Source: Portulaca oleracea
Taxonomy: Eukaryota; Streptophyta; Magnoliopsida; Caryophyllales; Portulacaceae
Assembly: GCA_029582165.1 (NCBI GenBank)
Contig: CM055879.1
Span: forward strand, 40,429,713 to 40,493,712
DNA: 64,000 bases
Reading direction: 5' to 3'
This document shows positions 15,694 to 26,299 of this stretch, piece after piece; the first letter of the stretch is position 1; the number at the start of each line of letters is the position of its first letter. The notes under the pieces were generated by a model that worked only from the letters and a program-made list of their open reading frames with translations, had not been told where the DNA came from and ran no database searches. Made by a program: the position numbers and the translations under genes.

Positions 15694-16199
15694 TAGACTT
15701 GTTCAATGGGTCAGGGATCCCCCGGCCGAACCGACCTGGCCCGAAAAAGTACGGATCAAGGCCCCAATTTTAGATGGTGACTCGGCCCGGCCCGAAAAAG
15801 GCGGGCCCCGAAGTATGGTTGGGCCGGGCTTGGGCCAAGGGTCCATGACCCGACTAAGTGCATTAATTTTTTTTAAAAGTTGTAAATTAAGTTTTATTTT
15901 TTGTGACCCGACCCGTCCTGGCTCGACGACCCCAGCTAAATACATCAACTTTTTTAAAAAAAAATCCTAGATTAGATTCTATTTTTTGTGACTCGGCCCG
16001 ACCCGACCCGACTAAGTACGTAAATTAAATGCGTAATTTTAGGTTTTTTGTATATTAAAAAATTCATACATAGTGGTCGGCCCGTGGCCCGTAGGGTCAG
16101 GGCTCGAGCCGAGGGTACTTGGCCCGAATGTTGGGTCAGGCTCGGGTCTGCGGGTCAGAAACTTTTGACGCGACCCGCCCCGACTGTTGAACATGTCTA
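15694..16199. mobile_element. hAT-like non-autonomous element with 8-bp duplication
   Basis: Begins TAGACTTGTTCAATGGGTC and ends CGACTGTTGAACATGTCTA, an inverted pair. Flanks CTCACAGA (15686-15693) and TTCACAGA (16200-16207) differ at one base. The interior is rich in GGCCCGACCCGACC and has no transposase. Confidence 0.8.
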
Positions 16200-16207
16200 T
16201 TCACAGA

Positions 16208-17046
16208 TAATGATACACATCCTGAATATTCAAGATGGTTTATAACTTTTAATAATATTTTCTCTAATAATTGTATATATTTATGAATTATAAGAGTATA
16301 CTTATTAGTTAGGTTAAAAAATATAAATAATAGTTTAATTTTATCAATCATAATAGATCGAAAATGCACGTTTTATACATAGTTTTATATTTATGAAAAA
16401 AATATAAATAAATAATTATTTTTATATTATTTATAAATTATAATAACCCTTAAAATAATAAAATATAATTTTATAGTAATTTAAATATATATTTATATTT
16501 AACTTTATAAGTGATTAAAATGAAATACACTCGCAGGGTACATGAGGGTAGCTCCTATCCTGACTGAAGCATTGCCTCTGTCATATCAGTGAATCGTCAT
16601 ATGGGAACAATCGCATAACTGATTCAATCCCCAATCAGCTTCCTTGGTGACAATTAGAATGTGCATGTGTAACGACAATGGAAAGGTAGGTTTGTAAATG
16701 CAAGCATTTAGGTCGCTTATGTACATTTATTTCGGTCTTATGTCAATTTCTGTTCATATTTATGTGGAAGCTTAGATCATCCTAATGCTTCTTTTCACAT
16801 GTTTTATTGTTTTTTTTTTTTTGAAACTTTTACACCACATGTATTTTAAAAGTTTGATGTGATATTTCTTGAAACTATGCAGTATACTTGGATTCGAATA
16901 TGAAGTTATCCATCAAAGAGGGTCCTGTTAACTATTGAAGTTACACAATTGTGGTATTTCCATTTTTAAAAGAGGCGGTGGAGGAGAAGTGAGAGAGTAG
17001 ACTTAGGAAGCGTGTGTAACTAAATTCTTAATAGTTATAAATATAA
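16208..17046. other. Intergenic AT-rich stretch
   Basis: Very AT-rich, no gene, no repeat ends recognised. Confidence 0.4.
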
Positions 17047-17548
17047 ATTATATAGGGATTATTGGATAATGACAATACGAATTTTAGGGATATTGGACAA
17101 TAATAATACCAACAATTTTATTGGACACTAAAGAAGATCAACTATGTAATCTATTTTCCAAAGAATAAGACTAAGTTGGAGGTTAGAGCAAGTGGAGAAA
17201 AGGTTGGTTGTCACTTTTTTTTGCCAACAAAGCCGTGTTAATCAATTTAGCTAAAAACATTGAAAGTTTTATTTTTACATTATTGTTTAGCTAAGTTGGT
17301 ATCGTTACTTAGTTGGTCTATAAATGTGGCCGTTAATGTTTTTCCAACTTGCTAGAGCCTCTAACTCAGACAATTAGGCGATACATCACCTTTCTACTAA
17401 GTCAAACACCTACCAACTATGTGATGTACTATTACTGGAAAATAGGTTCATAGTTGGTACTACTAATATCCAACAAAATTGTTGGTATTATTATTGACCA
17501 ATACCCCAAAGATCATATTATTGTTGTCCAATAATCCATTATATAGCT
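17047..17548. mobile_element. Foldback-type element with TIRs of about 105 bp
   Basis: The left arm (about 17049-17160: TATAGGGATTATTGGATAAT, then TTGGACAATAATAATACCAA, then ATCTATTTTCC) is the inverse of the right arm (about 17438-17548: GGAAAATAGGTTC, then TTGGTATTATTATTGACCAA, then CCAATAATCCATTATATAG). Long arms with a non-coding centre suggest a Mutator-like or foldback MITE. No clear target duplication was identified. Confidence 0.65.
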
Positions 17549-18490
17549 TGTATTGTTCATATTCTATGTATGCGGGGTAGGTAAAGGGTCAAGTTGTTAA
17601 AGAGCCATCAAAGAGTTGAGGATTACTCAATTGTACTTATATTTGCTAATAATTAAAGTTAATGACGTGGTATAAATGAAAATAAAAAAATGGTTAGAGT
17701 CGTAGATTAATCTAGTACAAACTACAAACTACAGTTTTAGCCTTTTAGGTCGTAGAAGTTTTCCATATATCAGTACAACCCTATATTATATTTGAGTTGA
17801 ATCCAACCCTAGCAAAGATTGGGCCGCACATACTTAAATTTCTTATTTTTTTTTTTTTTTTTGCATTTTTCATACAACATCAACTATCAAACACACTTGC
17901 CTCATAGTACTGAAAATTAAATCATCCCATGATTGTTGAAACAATTGGCTGGCTCAAATCAAGTTATAGTTTGATTCATCCAGCAGGAATTTCCTCTTTT
18001 TTGTGTGTCTTTTTCCAACTACTGTTTCTACTGTGTAAAGTAATTCATCCTAAAACACTGCCAAACATCCAAAATATGCCAGAATAACATGAACACTTTG
18101 AACAAATCTTTCCAAAATTTCATGATATAAACCCAACCCTATAGAATACACAAGAAGCTAAGACTACCAAAATACCCTAACAACTAACAAGTACACTAAT
18201 TACTATCATATCTATCCAACCAACAAAAAAACTTCTACATATATATTTTACAAATTAAATCTTATTCTATAATATGTAATAAACCATAACCCTATACTAC
18301 AAAACTTTGGAGATACTCATCCATCCATCATCACCCATGAAGTGGAGGCTTCAACCTGCATGCCCCCCCCCCAAAAAAAAAAGAAAGAAAAAAAAAAGAC
18401 TATATATCTAATGGGCGTTTGGTTGAGAAATTTTCCTTAGAAAGTTACCATGAGTGAAAACTTTCTAACCCCAGGTAGATGGGTGGATGT
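17549..18490. other. Intergenic, no gene seen
   Basis: AT-rich with homopolymer runs (poly-T near 17850, a C/A run near 18363). Its right part is probably the 3' UTR of the small-peptide gene. A short piece resembling the GCGTTTGGT Tourist-like family lies at 18412-18460. Confidence 0.4.
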
Positions 18491-18715
18491 TTACTTGTTT
18501 TGAGTCGGGTTCGATCTGCTTGGAGGAATCTTTCTTACGCTGGAGCGAGGTTTGTCGAAAGGCTTCTGTTTCTTCGATCTGAGATGCTTAATCGCCTGAG
18601 AAGACACCGAGAGTAGCCGTGCTTCGGCTTTATAGCTCAGCAATGACAGCACTACTACACAGATAATCAGAGCCACAACTACAACTGCTGAACCCTTCAA
18701 CTGTGATATCTTCAT
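18491..18715 (-). CDS. Small secreted peptide precursor, CLE-like candidate
   Basis: Single exon, 74 aa. Residues 1-33 are a strong hydrophobic signal sequence (KGSAVVVVALIICVVVLSLL, cleavage plausible at KAEA/RLL). The mature part is short and very basic, ending SSVRKIPPSRSNPTQNK. The layout (signal peptide, basic variable stretch, C-terminal motif) and the pattern R-x-I-P-...-S-N-P-x-x-N resemble CLE peptides (R-x-V-P-x-G-x-x-P-x-H-N), which act through LRR receptor kinases. Differences: one extra residue inside the motif, no central Gly, and Gln for the usual His. The PPS also recalls IDA-type peptides. The minus strand has TATATAA at about 18770, some 55 bp upstream of the ATG. Coding status likely; family uncertain. 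Confidence 0.6.
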   Translation of the reverse strand: MKISQLKGSAVVVVALIICVVVLSLLSYKAEARLLSVSSQAIKHLRSKKQKPFDKPRSSVRKIPPSRSNPTQNK

Positions 18716-20184
18716 GTTCCCTCAATTTTAGTTAAAAACAAGACAGTTTTGATTTGGGTGGATGTTTGTTATATAGATATTGCCACAAAACATAATTGTT
18801 TTTATATAAAAGAATAAATAAAAAACAGGGGGAGGATCTGGACTAGGGATCTGAAGCAAGTGGGATCATGTGATCCTACTGTTTGACTGTAACCCTGCTG
18901 AATTCTGTTTAACTTTCTGACTAGTAGAGGAGACTCCATCTATTTTTTAACTTAAATAATAAGATATTACCTCTATCCCAGTTTGTTTTTCACTATAATT
19001 TTTTTTTTTCTATTTTGCATGTCATTTTTATAATTTCAATAACTATCCTTATTTTATCACTAATTTGAATTATATAAGTTAAGGTGACAAAAAAAATTGG
19101 GTTAGAAGTAGTATAATGAAATGTAAATTAGTTAAGGTGACAAAGAAATTGGATCGAAGGTAGTATACTAGTATTGAGTGAAGATTTCCTGAGCCCTATT
19201 CTTAAGCATGATAAGTAAAATTTTACTTATCTTTACTTTACCTTATCATATTTAATTTATTATATCAAATATACTTTTACATAATTTATATTTAAATATG
19301 AAAAAATAGGTGGCGTGACATTTACTTACCTCTACTAATTTACTTAGCTATCCTTAGTCAGTCTTATTTACCTTATCTTACCTTAATTTACCTTTTTTTT
19401 TATTTATCTTAAGTTGTGTTTAATTAAATTGATCTAAAAATTATATTCATATGTATTGAAATCGGTGAAAATGCAACTATTCTAATTACACACCAATTAC
19501 GTGTACAGTATGAACTACCTAATATGGTTGATATAAAATTAAGATATTATTTATGTTTATTTATATAATTGTAAATATTTATTATTATAATTAATAAATA
19601 TTTATACTTACTATGAAAATTTCTACATTATTTAACACCATGAAAAGAATATATAAATTGAAGATAATTCAAACTAGATATTTAAAAAATCATCTTAATT
19701 GAAGAAATGTTTCATTATCCTTTATTTATTTTTATTTTCTTTGGGGGTGGGGGGTTGGTCATGTGATGTATCACGTGATAATAATAGTTTAATTTCTCGG
19801 GGTAATAAAAGTAATATATATATGATCCATTTTGCCTCTGATAATCTGGGGTTATTTTATACCAAAGTCCCTCTTAAGTAATCAGAAGACTGAAACATAA
19901 TTTTGGCTGTTTTACAATTTCCAACCCTACAGCTGTGTTAGCAGAGAGTAGAACATTTGTCAAATGGTCCTTTTTATAAGTTTAATTTGCTAATTAGCCC
20001 TCGTAATCCTTTTGAAAGTTTGTGATTAAGGTGCTTGTTACGTGTTGGCTTTGTGAAAGGAATATTGCATGATTATAAGCCTGACATTTAACTTTGGATT
20101 GAACCTTGGGCAGGGAGATTTGACCTTTGACTCTAGTTGCTAATTAAACAATTAATGGTATCACTTTATGTATACTTACCTTAA
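18716..20184. other. Intergenic, no gene seen
   Basis: AT-rich. Short repetitive tracts around 18960-19170 (TATCCCAGTTTGTT; repeated AAGGTGACAAA) and 19200-19400 (CTTATCTTTACTTTACC) look like diverged MITE debris. The open frame at 19699-19881 has no recognisable features. Confidence 0.4.
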
Positions 20185-20975
20185 GGTCCTATTTTTTTTG
20201 GTTATATTCGATATAACTCTCCCAATTGAGTTAATTACATTTACCCTACCTGATTTATGTGGTAATAATTTTTGCACACCCGATATTTGAGAAATAATTT
20301 TCACCCTACCTGACATTTAAGTGGTCATAAATTTAAAGCCCCTCAGATATGTTATAATTGAATTTTTATTGACTTTTTCGGTGAACTGTAAAAAAATAAA
20401 TATGAAGTAACTTTTATACCCCTGTTATTATTTCCTTTGACTTTCAATTAAATGTGAAATGACTTTTGTACCCTTAGTATTAATTGTTATGTCATTTTAA
20501 AATTCAACCACTTCACTGATTCCTCTGATTCCTCTCCCCAATCTCCCCTCCCATACAAAAAATGAAAACCTAACCCCTCCGAAACCACCATGTCTGTCTT
20601 CTACTCTCCAACATAGTCTTTTCCTTCTCAAATTAAAGGGTAACATCGTAATTTCACATAGTGATATAGGGGTATTATTGTATTTTTCCATTTCCGATGA
20701 CAAGCTACCGGATTCTAACACTAAAAATCACTTTCACTAAATGTCATGTAGGGTGAAAATTATTTCTCAAATGTCGGGTGTGCAAAAATTATTATCACAT
20801 ATGTCAGGTAAGGAAAATGTAATTAACTCTCTCCCAACTTATCCAAACCTATCCAAACCTAACACAATTTCCCCAAAAAATATACACTCTAAAAACACAA
20901 TTCCCCCCAAAAAAAAAACATCATAACTTATCCTAAATTATCCATTCAAACCTGAAAATAACTTAACCAAAGAAC
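20185..20975. mobile_element. TTCTTTGGTTA-family MITE split by a nested element
   Basis: Outer parts match the element at 7609-7808: TATAACTCTCCCAA on the left and AACTTATCC, AACCTAACACAATTTCC, AAAAACACAATTC, ACCAAAGAACAGGG on the right. The centre (20226-20828) is a separate insertion. Confidence 0.65.
20226..20828. mobile_element. Foldback MITE with TIRs of about 95 bp and a 9-bp duplication
   Basis: The left arm runs GAGTTAATTACATTTACCC, then TTTTTGCACACCCGATATTT, then TTTCACCCTACCTGACATTT; the right arm is the inverse over about 20735-20828. Flanks are CTCTCCCAA at 20217-20225 and again at 20829-20837, a 9-bp duplication typical of Mutator-like elements. No intact transposase; the 74-aa minus frame inside is probably incidental. 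Confidence 0.8.
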
Positions 20976-21039
20976 AGGGATAGCCTCATTTCCTAATACC
21001 AATTGAACTCTTGCAAACATTTCCCATGCCTCAAAAGGC

Positions 21040-22135
21040 AGGTTTGCAAGTGAGAAATCATATTAGATATTTTAAGACACACTTTAACCACATATTCTGA
21101 ATGCTACAATCATTCTCACTTAAATCCACAATGTCCTTGTCATTCATCACTCAAATCACCACAAGTCTTTCCAACATAATTCGTCCTCAGTCACACACTA
21201 GTTGAGAAAACTTCTCAAGAGGTCATCCAACTTGATAATACTTCGAACCAAACACGTTTTGTGACGCCTCGGCCCCTCTCGGGCCGCGGAAATTACCGAT
21301 TACCGCTTGAAGGGTCGCAGCTGACTGACCCCACAAATCACTACGAGTCTTTCCAGCATGCTTCGTCCTCGCTCACATGCTGTCTGGGAAAACTTCCTAG
21401 GAGAACGTCACCCATCTTGAGACTACTTCCAACCAAGCACGCTTAACTAAGGAGTTTCCATGGATGAGTTACCTTAAAAGAAGGTGTACCTTGGTGATAT
21501 AAGTAGTCATTTCAATTCTCTTAACACACTTAACCATATACCTGAGGTGTTACAATCACCCCCACTTAAGTGCACAACGTCCTCGTTATGTTTCAATCCA
21601 GTCTAGAATCTTTGCCCCGATAGGTGACTGCCCATGGATCTCCCGTCCACTGGCGCAACTCACAGTCGCGGGTCGATTCTAATATCATTTGTAACGCTCT
21701 GACCCCTCCCGAGTCGTGGAAATTACTGATTACCGCTTCAAGGGTCGCTGATTGATCCCACAAATTACCACGAGTCTTTCCAGCGTACTTCGTCCTTGCT
21801 TACGCACTGCATGGGAAAACTTCTCAGAAGGTCACTCGTCCTGAGACTACTCTCAGCAAAGCACGCTTAACTTAGGAGTTGCCAATGGATGAGCGACCTT
21901 AAAAGAAGGTGCACCTTGTGATATTAGATACACTTTAACCATATATTCGGTCGGGTATACCTAGGGTGTTCCACTTAACCATATACATAAGGTATTACAC
22001 ACTTAATTGTGGAGTTGTTAACAGACGATCTTATTAAAAGAAAGGTACACCTTAGTTATATAAGTAGTCATTTCAAACCATTTAACTTTAAACCACATGT
22101 TAACCATATATTCAAGGTGTTATGATCACCGCCCT
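21040..22135 (-). mobile_element. Old Cassandra-type LTR, split by a younger copy
   Basis: The left part (to 21259) has degraded 5S-like wording ACAAGTCTTTCCAACATAATTCGTCC and GAACCAAACACG; the right part (from 22000) resumes with CTTAATTGTGGAGTTG and AAAGGTACACCTTAGT. Joined, they reproduce the order seen in the younger LTRs (AAGCACGCTTAACTTAGGAGTT). Left boundary approximate. Confidence 0.6.
21260..21999 (-). mobile_element. Cassandra-type TRIM retrotransposon with 5S-like LTRs
   Basis: Two direct repeats: 21260-21554 (TGTGACGCC...GGTGTTACA) and 21690-21999 (TGTAACGCT...GTATTACA), enclosing only 135 bp. The minus strand of each LTR carries a 5S rRNA-like segment, including AAGTTAAGCGTGCTT (pol III box A; intact at 21859-21873) and wording like GGATGGGTGACCTCCTGGGAAG. 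Next to the right LTR the minus strand reads TGATATTAGAATCGACCC, a decayed tRNA-Met primer site; beside the left LTR it reads AAGTGGGGGTGAT, a polypurine tract. The element therefore runs on the minus strand. There is no coding capacity, as expected for Cassandra. Flanks CGTTT and CACTT are compatible with an original 5-bp duplication CGCTT. Confidence 0.85.
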
Positions 22136-22999
22136 AATACATGGTTAAAGTATGGCTTAAAAGGAATAAAATGACTACCTATATCACCAACGTGTTTCTT
22201 CCTCTAAGAAAGCTCATTTGTTGAAAACTACTCAATTAAGTGTACTTAATTGAGAGTAGTCTTAGAACACTCTATATATATGGACATAGAAATTCATAGT
22301 AAAAGTTCTTAAACTTTCACTACACATATACCATAATCGCTATAATTTACATGTCTAGATTGTGCAAATTAGACTTAGGAAAAATATCGGGTCCAGGTTA
22401 TATTCAAGTCAGTTGAATTTGGTCAATGTCAAAATTCGAACGAAAAATTGATGACTGAACTAGGTTTTTTTGGAGGCACACCAAATTGGACAGTTTGATC
22501 AGAACTAAAACTGGATTAAAATTGTGTTCAAAGTTCGAACGATAAAAAAAGAGAAATATTGTGTTTGAATATTTGACCAATTCATTCAACGCCAAAATTT
22601 GGACAAAAGCTTTATGATCAATTCAAATTTTTCAACCAATCACCTCTTGCCATGGCAAGAGGTCCAATTCCTATCCTAGATGTCCAGGGTTCAAATTCTG
22701 GAAGCAATATCTCTCCCTTACCAATTCGAAAAGAGTTGCGGGTAAAATTGAGACACATTATGCCATTTACACCCCCGTACCCAGTACACTATATGTCCGC
22801 TGGGTTATATCCCCAAGAACAGGCCCAATAAATTGGATTGTGTACCTATTTAAAAAAAAAATCCGATTTTTTCCCGGATCAGGAGACGAGAATTATGATT
22901 TATGAATCATAGTAAGTACGGATTACCTGCCTGATTCGGATTAGTTGGTAGTTACCAAAAGCCCCCCGAAAAACTGAAAAAGGAAGGAAGGAAGAAAAA
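22136..22999. repeat. Intergenic with a TCGGACAATTC-type repeat
   Basis: At 22380-22640 phrases GTCAATGTCAAAATTCGAACG, TTTGGAGGCACACC and GGACAGTTTGATC belong to the dispersed repeat family also present at 6290 and 41688. The rest is AT-rich with no gene. The 5' UTR of UBC34 begins near 23000. Confidence 0.45.
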
Positions 23000-23100
23000 C
23001 TGGGAATTTCCATTTTGTTGAGCGATGAGCGCTGATCCTGCTCTGATTGAGTTCCGACCTCTTCCTCCTCCATAACGCATCTTCTGCTCTACTTTTCTCG

Positions 23101-23687
23101 GTAAATTAACATACTTTTTTCTCCATTTTCATTCAATTCCCCCTTTTCTTCCGCTTGTTCGCTTTCAATTCCTTTCCCAATTCGAGTTTACTCCCCCCCC
23201 TTTTAGGGTTTTTGATTTCGTCTACTTTTGTGGTTAATTAGTTAGGGCTTTGTTGGATTCTTCTCAGATTGGGATCTATTCATCTATTGTGTTACCAAAA
23301 TGTTTCAATCTTCCACTTTGAGTGTTCAATTTGCTCAATCGGTGAATTTGTTCATTTTGCTCGATTGGTTAATTAGTTAGGGTTTTGTGAATTTGAATCT
23401 GTGTGGTCAATTGGTGAACTGGGCTCATGAGATTAGGACTGAAGTGTCTCGTGATTTGTTTGATTCTTAAAAAGGTGCGATCTTTGTCATATTTGTAGAA
23501 ATTGGGCAATTCATAACCTGATATTCAATTATTCATTCCTAATATACCTTCTGTAAGGTTGTCTTGCAAGTTATGCATTTACTTGATTTGATTGCACTAA
23601 AATCTGGGCTATGATTAAGTAGGGGCATCAGTAAACGAGTAATGAGTTCTGAGCTTAGTCTTATTAGGGGCTGTTTGTTTCTTGCAG
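23101..23687 (+). other. Probable 5'-UTR intron of the UBC34-like gene
   Basis: A GTAAATTAAC donor at 23101 follows a pyrimidine-rich leader (about 23000-23100), and TTTCTTGCAG precedes 23688, 53 bp before the ATG. The span lacks a coding frame. A leader intron is common in constitutive plant genes. Confidence 0.55.
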
Positions 23688-23740
23688 TTCAAAGTTTTAA
23701 GCTATATAGTAAGGCAAGGGTTCAGTCCGGAAGATTTGAC

Positions 23741-26299
23741 ATGGCGGAAAAGGCTTGTGTTAAGCGGCTACAAAAGGAATTTAGAGCACTTTGTAAAGTA
23801 TGTTTCTCTACTCAGATAAACAATTTGTTTGTTCGGATTAAGATTTGACATCTGATTTTTTCGTAATTCGCAGGAGCCAGTACCCAATATTGTTGCTCGT
23901 CCCTCTCCAAATGACATTCTTGAATGGCGTAAGTTTCCTTCAAAAATTGGCACTGGTCTTTATCGATTATAATTTATTGGACTCTTTCAAATTGAACTGA
24001 AGTTTGGGTTGTTGTTTTAAATCCTAATGTATACATTGTTCATCAGCCTAGCTATAAGTGTAGTTGGTGCATCGTCACCACATTAGGTGTAGTTATGTCG
24101 CTACTTGCTAGAGTAGTTGCTTTCATGTACATATATGTGCAGAAACTGATATCCAGTAACTATGTGATTGCTCTAATTATATCATTATTGTGGGATGAAT
24201 GATGTAGTATGTTTCAGCATTGCAGATATCTTGTGCTATTTTTTTGTTATTGTTTACTTGGATGGATTTAAGTTTGCAATTTTCAATTTCAGATTACGTA
24301 TTGGAGGGGAGTGAAGGAACACCTTTTGCAGGTGCATGTTTTCATTAATGATTTGGAGTTCTTAATCAACATATGTTTTTAATTTTCTGATAGAATCATA
24401 TTGGATTGGATCTCGTCTCCACTTATTATGTTTGAGGCATTCTGAACATGTCTTTTTTGCTTTCCGAAGGTGGGTATTATTATGGGAAAATCAAGTTTCC
24501 TCCTGAATATCCATTCAAGCCTCCTGGAATCAGGTATGTTAAATAATTCAGCTCTAATGGTTTATTGATTTGTTACTGGCCTGTCTGTAACCCTGTTAAC
24601 ATAAAGAGTTGTGGAAGATAACATTTTTTTTTTCACTGAGCAGCATGACTACCCCCAACGGGCGTTTTATGACTCAGAAGAAGATATGCTTATCTATGAG
24701 TGATTGTGAGTTGTTATGATCCATTTTGTTTATTTTTAAAATTCTCAGTTTTATTTCTTGTATAGTATAACTAATTACAATATCCATTTGCTTGCAGTTC
24801 ATCCAGAGAGTTGGAATCCTATGTGGTCGGTATCAAGGTAACAGATATTTTGGCCCTGTAATGTTTGTAGTTTCCAGATTTTTTTTTCGGTCTGAAAATC
24901 CTACTTAACCTTAACCAATGTCAGAGTGCAAGTACCATGCTGATTGTTGCCGATGGGAAGTAAACTTGTTTTTTGTCTGGAAGAGTTTTAGGTTCACCAT
25001 GCTGATTTATGTTTGCTTTGTTTGCAGCATTCTTACTGGGCTATTATCATTCATGGTGAGTTTCTCATATCAGATTTTGTGGTCATACTATATGTTTTTG
25101 ATTGCTTTGTTATCATTTCTACTTTCATTATGTTCGTGATAGCAAATTAATTCTCAGCGACTCTTAATGCGTATTTGATATTTGTTTTATTGTCTGGTGT
25201 CTGGCTATGTAATTAGTCTCTGGATGATACTGGTTGGTTATCATGACTCTTCCATTTGTTACCATGCAGGTGGACAGCAGTCCCACAACAGGAAGTGTTA
25301 CAACGACAGTTCCTGAGAAACAACGTTTAGCAAAGGCTTCACTTGCCTTCAATTGTAAGAAGTAAGTGTACACATCTTATTATCGGTTTCAGTGTTTTCA
25401 CCTCTTCGGCCTTTGTCAGTATGTTGGTTCTTAAGTTAATGTTTCTTTTCAATGGGAGAAGACCGCATGATGGTTTGTTATTGCGCATTTCATCATTATA
25501 TGTCTACTTCTTAAGTCAACTTGTTGGGGCTTGCTTTTGTTTGTTCATTTATGTGCATGTTCGTGACATCGGCATGCCACCACCACCTTTTCTTGGGCCC
25601 TTATATTTCGCTAGCAACTGCATTGCATGCACCCATTTTGAGTTTTATTCATACATCCTCTGCATATCAGGATGTAAGAAAATCAACATGTACCTATGCT
25701 TTGCCTGAAACAGCTCAAAACTAGACTCAACTTGTAATTGAAACTACACAGCTATCTGATAATCTGCATAGTTATTATAATCCCGATTCTGATCTATGAT
25801 CCTATGATTTTATGACCCAAAATCCTTGATGCGATTATACTTTCTATATCCCGATCCACGATTGTACGTGGGTTAATTCCAATTCTAACTACCCCATGGA
25901 TCCGAGTTATGATTCCGATTCTAACAACCTTGATAATCTGAACCCAGGCTGAATTGACCCGACCAAACCAAACTGCGTATTAGGATCTAAGACGTGTGTT
26001 GTTTCAGTGCAACTTTCAGGAAACTGTTTCCAGAGTACGTGGACAAGTACAACCAGCAGCTCGCTGAGCAGGCTCAGTCAGAGGTTTCATCAGTGCCCGC
26101 ACAACCACCAGAAGACGAATCCTCACCCCTGAACCCAGAAAAGACGGTGCATAACAACGTGCAAGAAAACGAAGCTAGACCAGAAGCACCGCCACAGGTG
26201 GGAGTAAATAACCGGAAACAGTCCATCCCGACATGGATGGTGCTGTTTCTGTTTTCAATCTTTGGCCTACTCATGGCTTTGCCCCTTCTCCAACCTTGA
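23741..26299 (+). CDS. UBC34: Tail-anchored ubiquitin-conjugating enzyme E2, UBC33/34 (UBE2J2) type
   Basis: Exons: 23741-23797, 23874-23928, 24293-24331, 24470-24533, 24644-24705, 24798-24837, 25028-25055, 25270-25361, 26008-26299. They total 729 bp (242 aa), the usual size. The UBC fold fills residues 1-150, with FPPEYPFKPPGI and the catalytic Cys at about 87 in KKICLSMSDFHPESWNP, the non-canonical context of the Ubc6/UBE2J family. A Pro/Glu-rich linker follows, then a C-terminal membrane anchor (about 222-239, VLFLFSIFGLLMALPLL) leaving almost nothing in the lumen. By family knowledge this places the enzyme on the ER membrane, working in ER-associated degradation. Start chosen at MAEKACVKRLQKEF; the in-frame extension upstream is intron/UTR. 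Confidence 0.95.

Noticed and set aside
21260..21999. A 5S rRNA gene, suggested by AAGTTAAGCGTGCTT and neighbouring wording on the minus strand
   Set aside because: The 5S-like segment is degenerate, lacks the proper 5' part, and sits within paired LTRs with TG..CA ends, a primer site and a polypurine tract; it is a Cassandra LTR component.
25343..25724. Frames of 67-121 codons in UBC34 intron 8
   Set aside because: They run from the end of exon 8 into intron sequence; the UBC34 model skips them with consistent phase.
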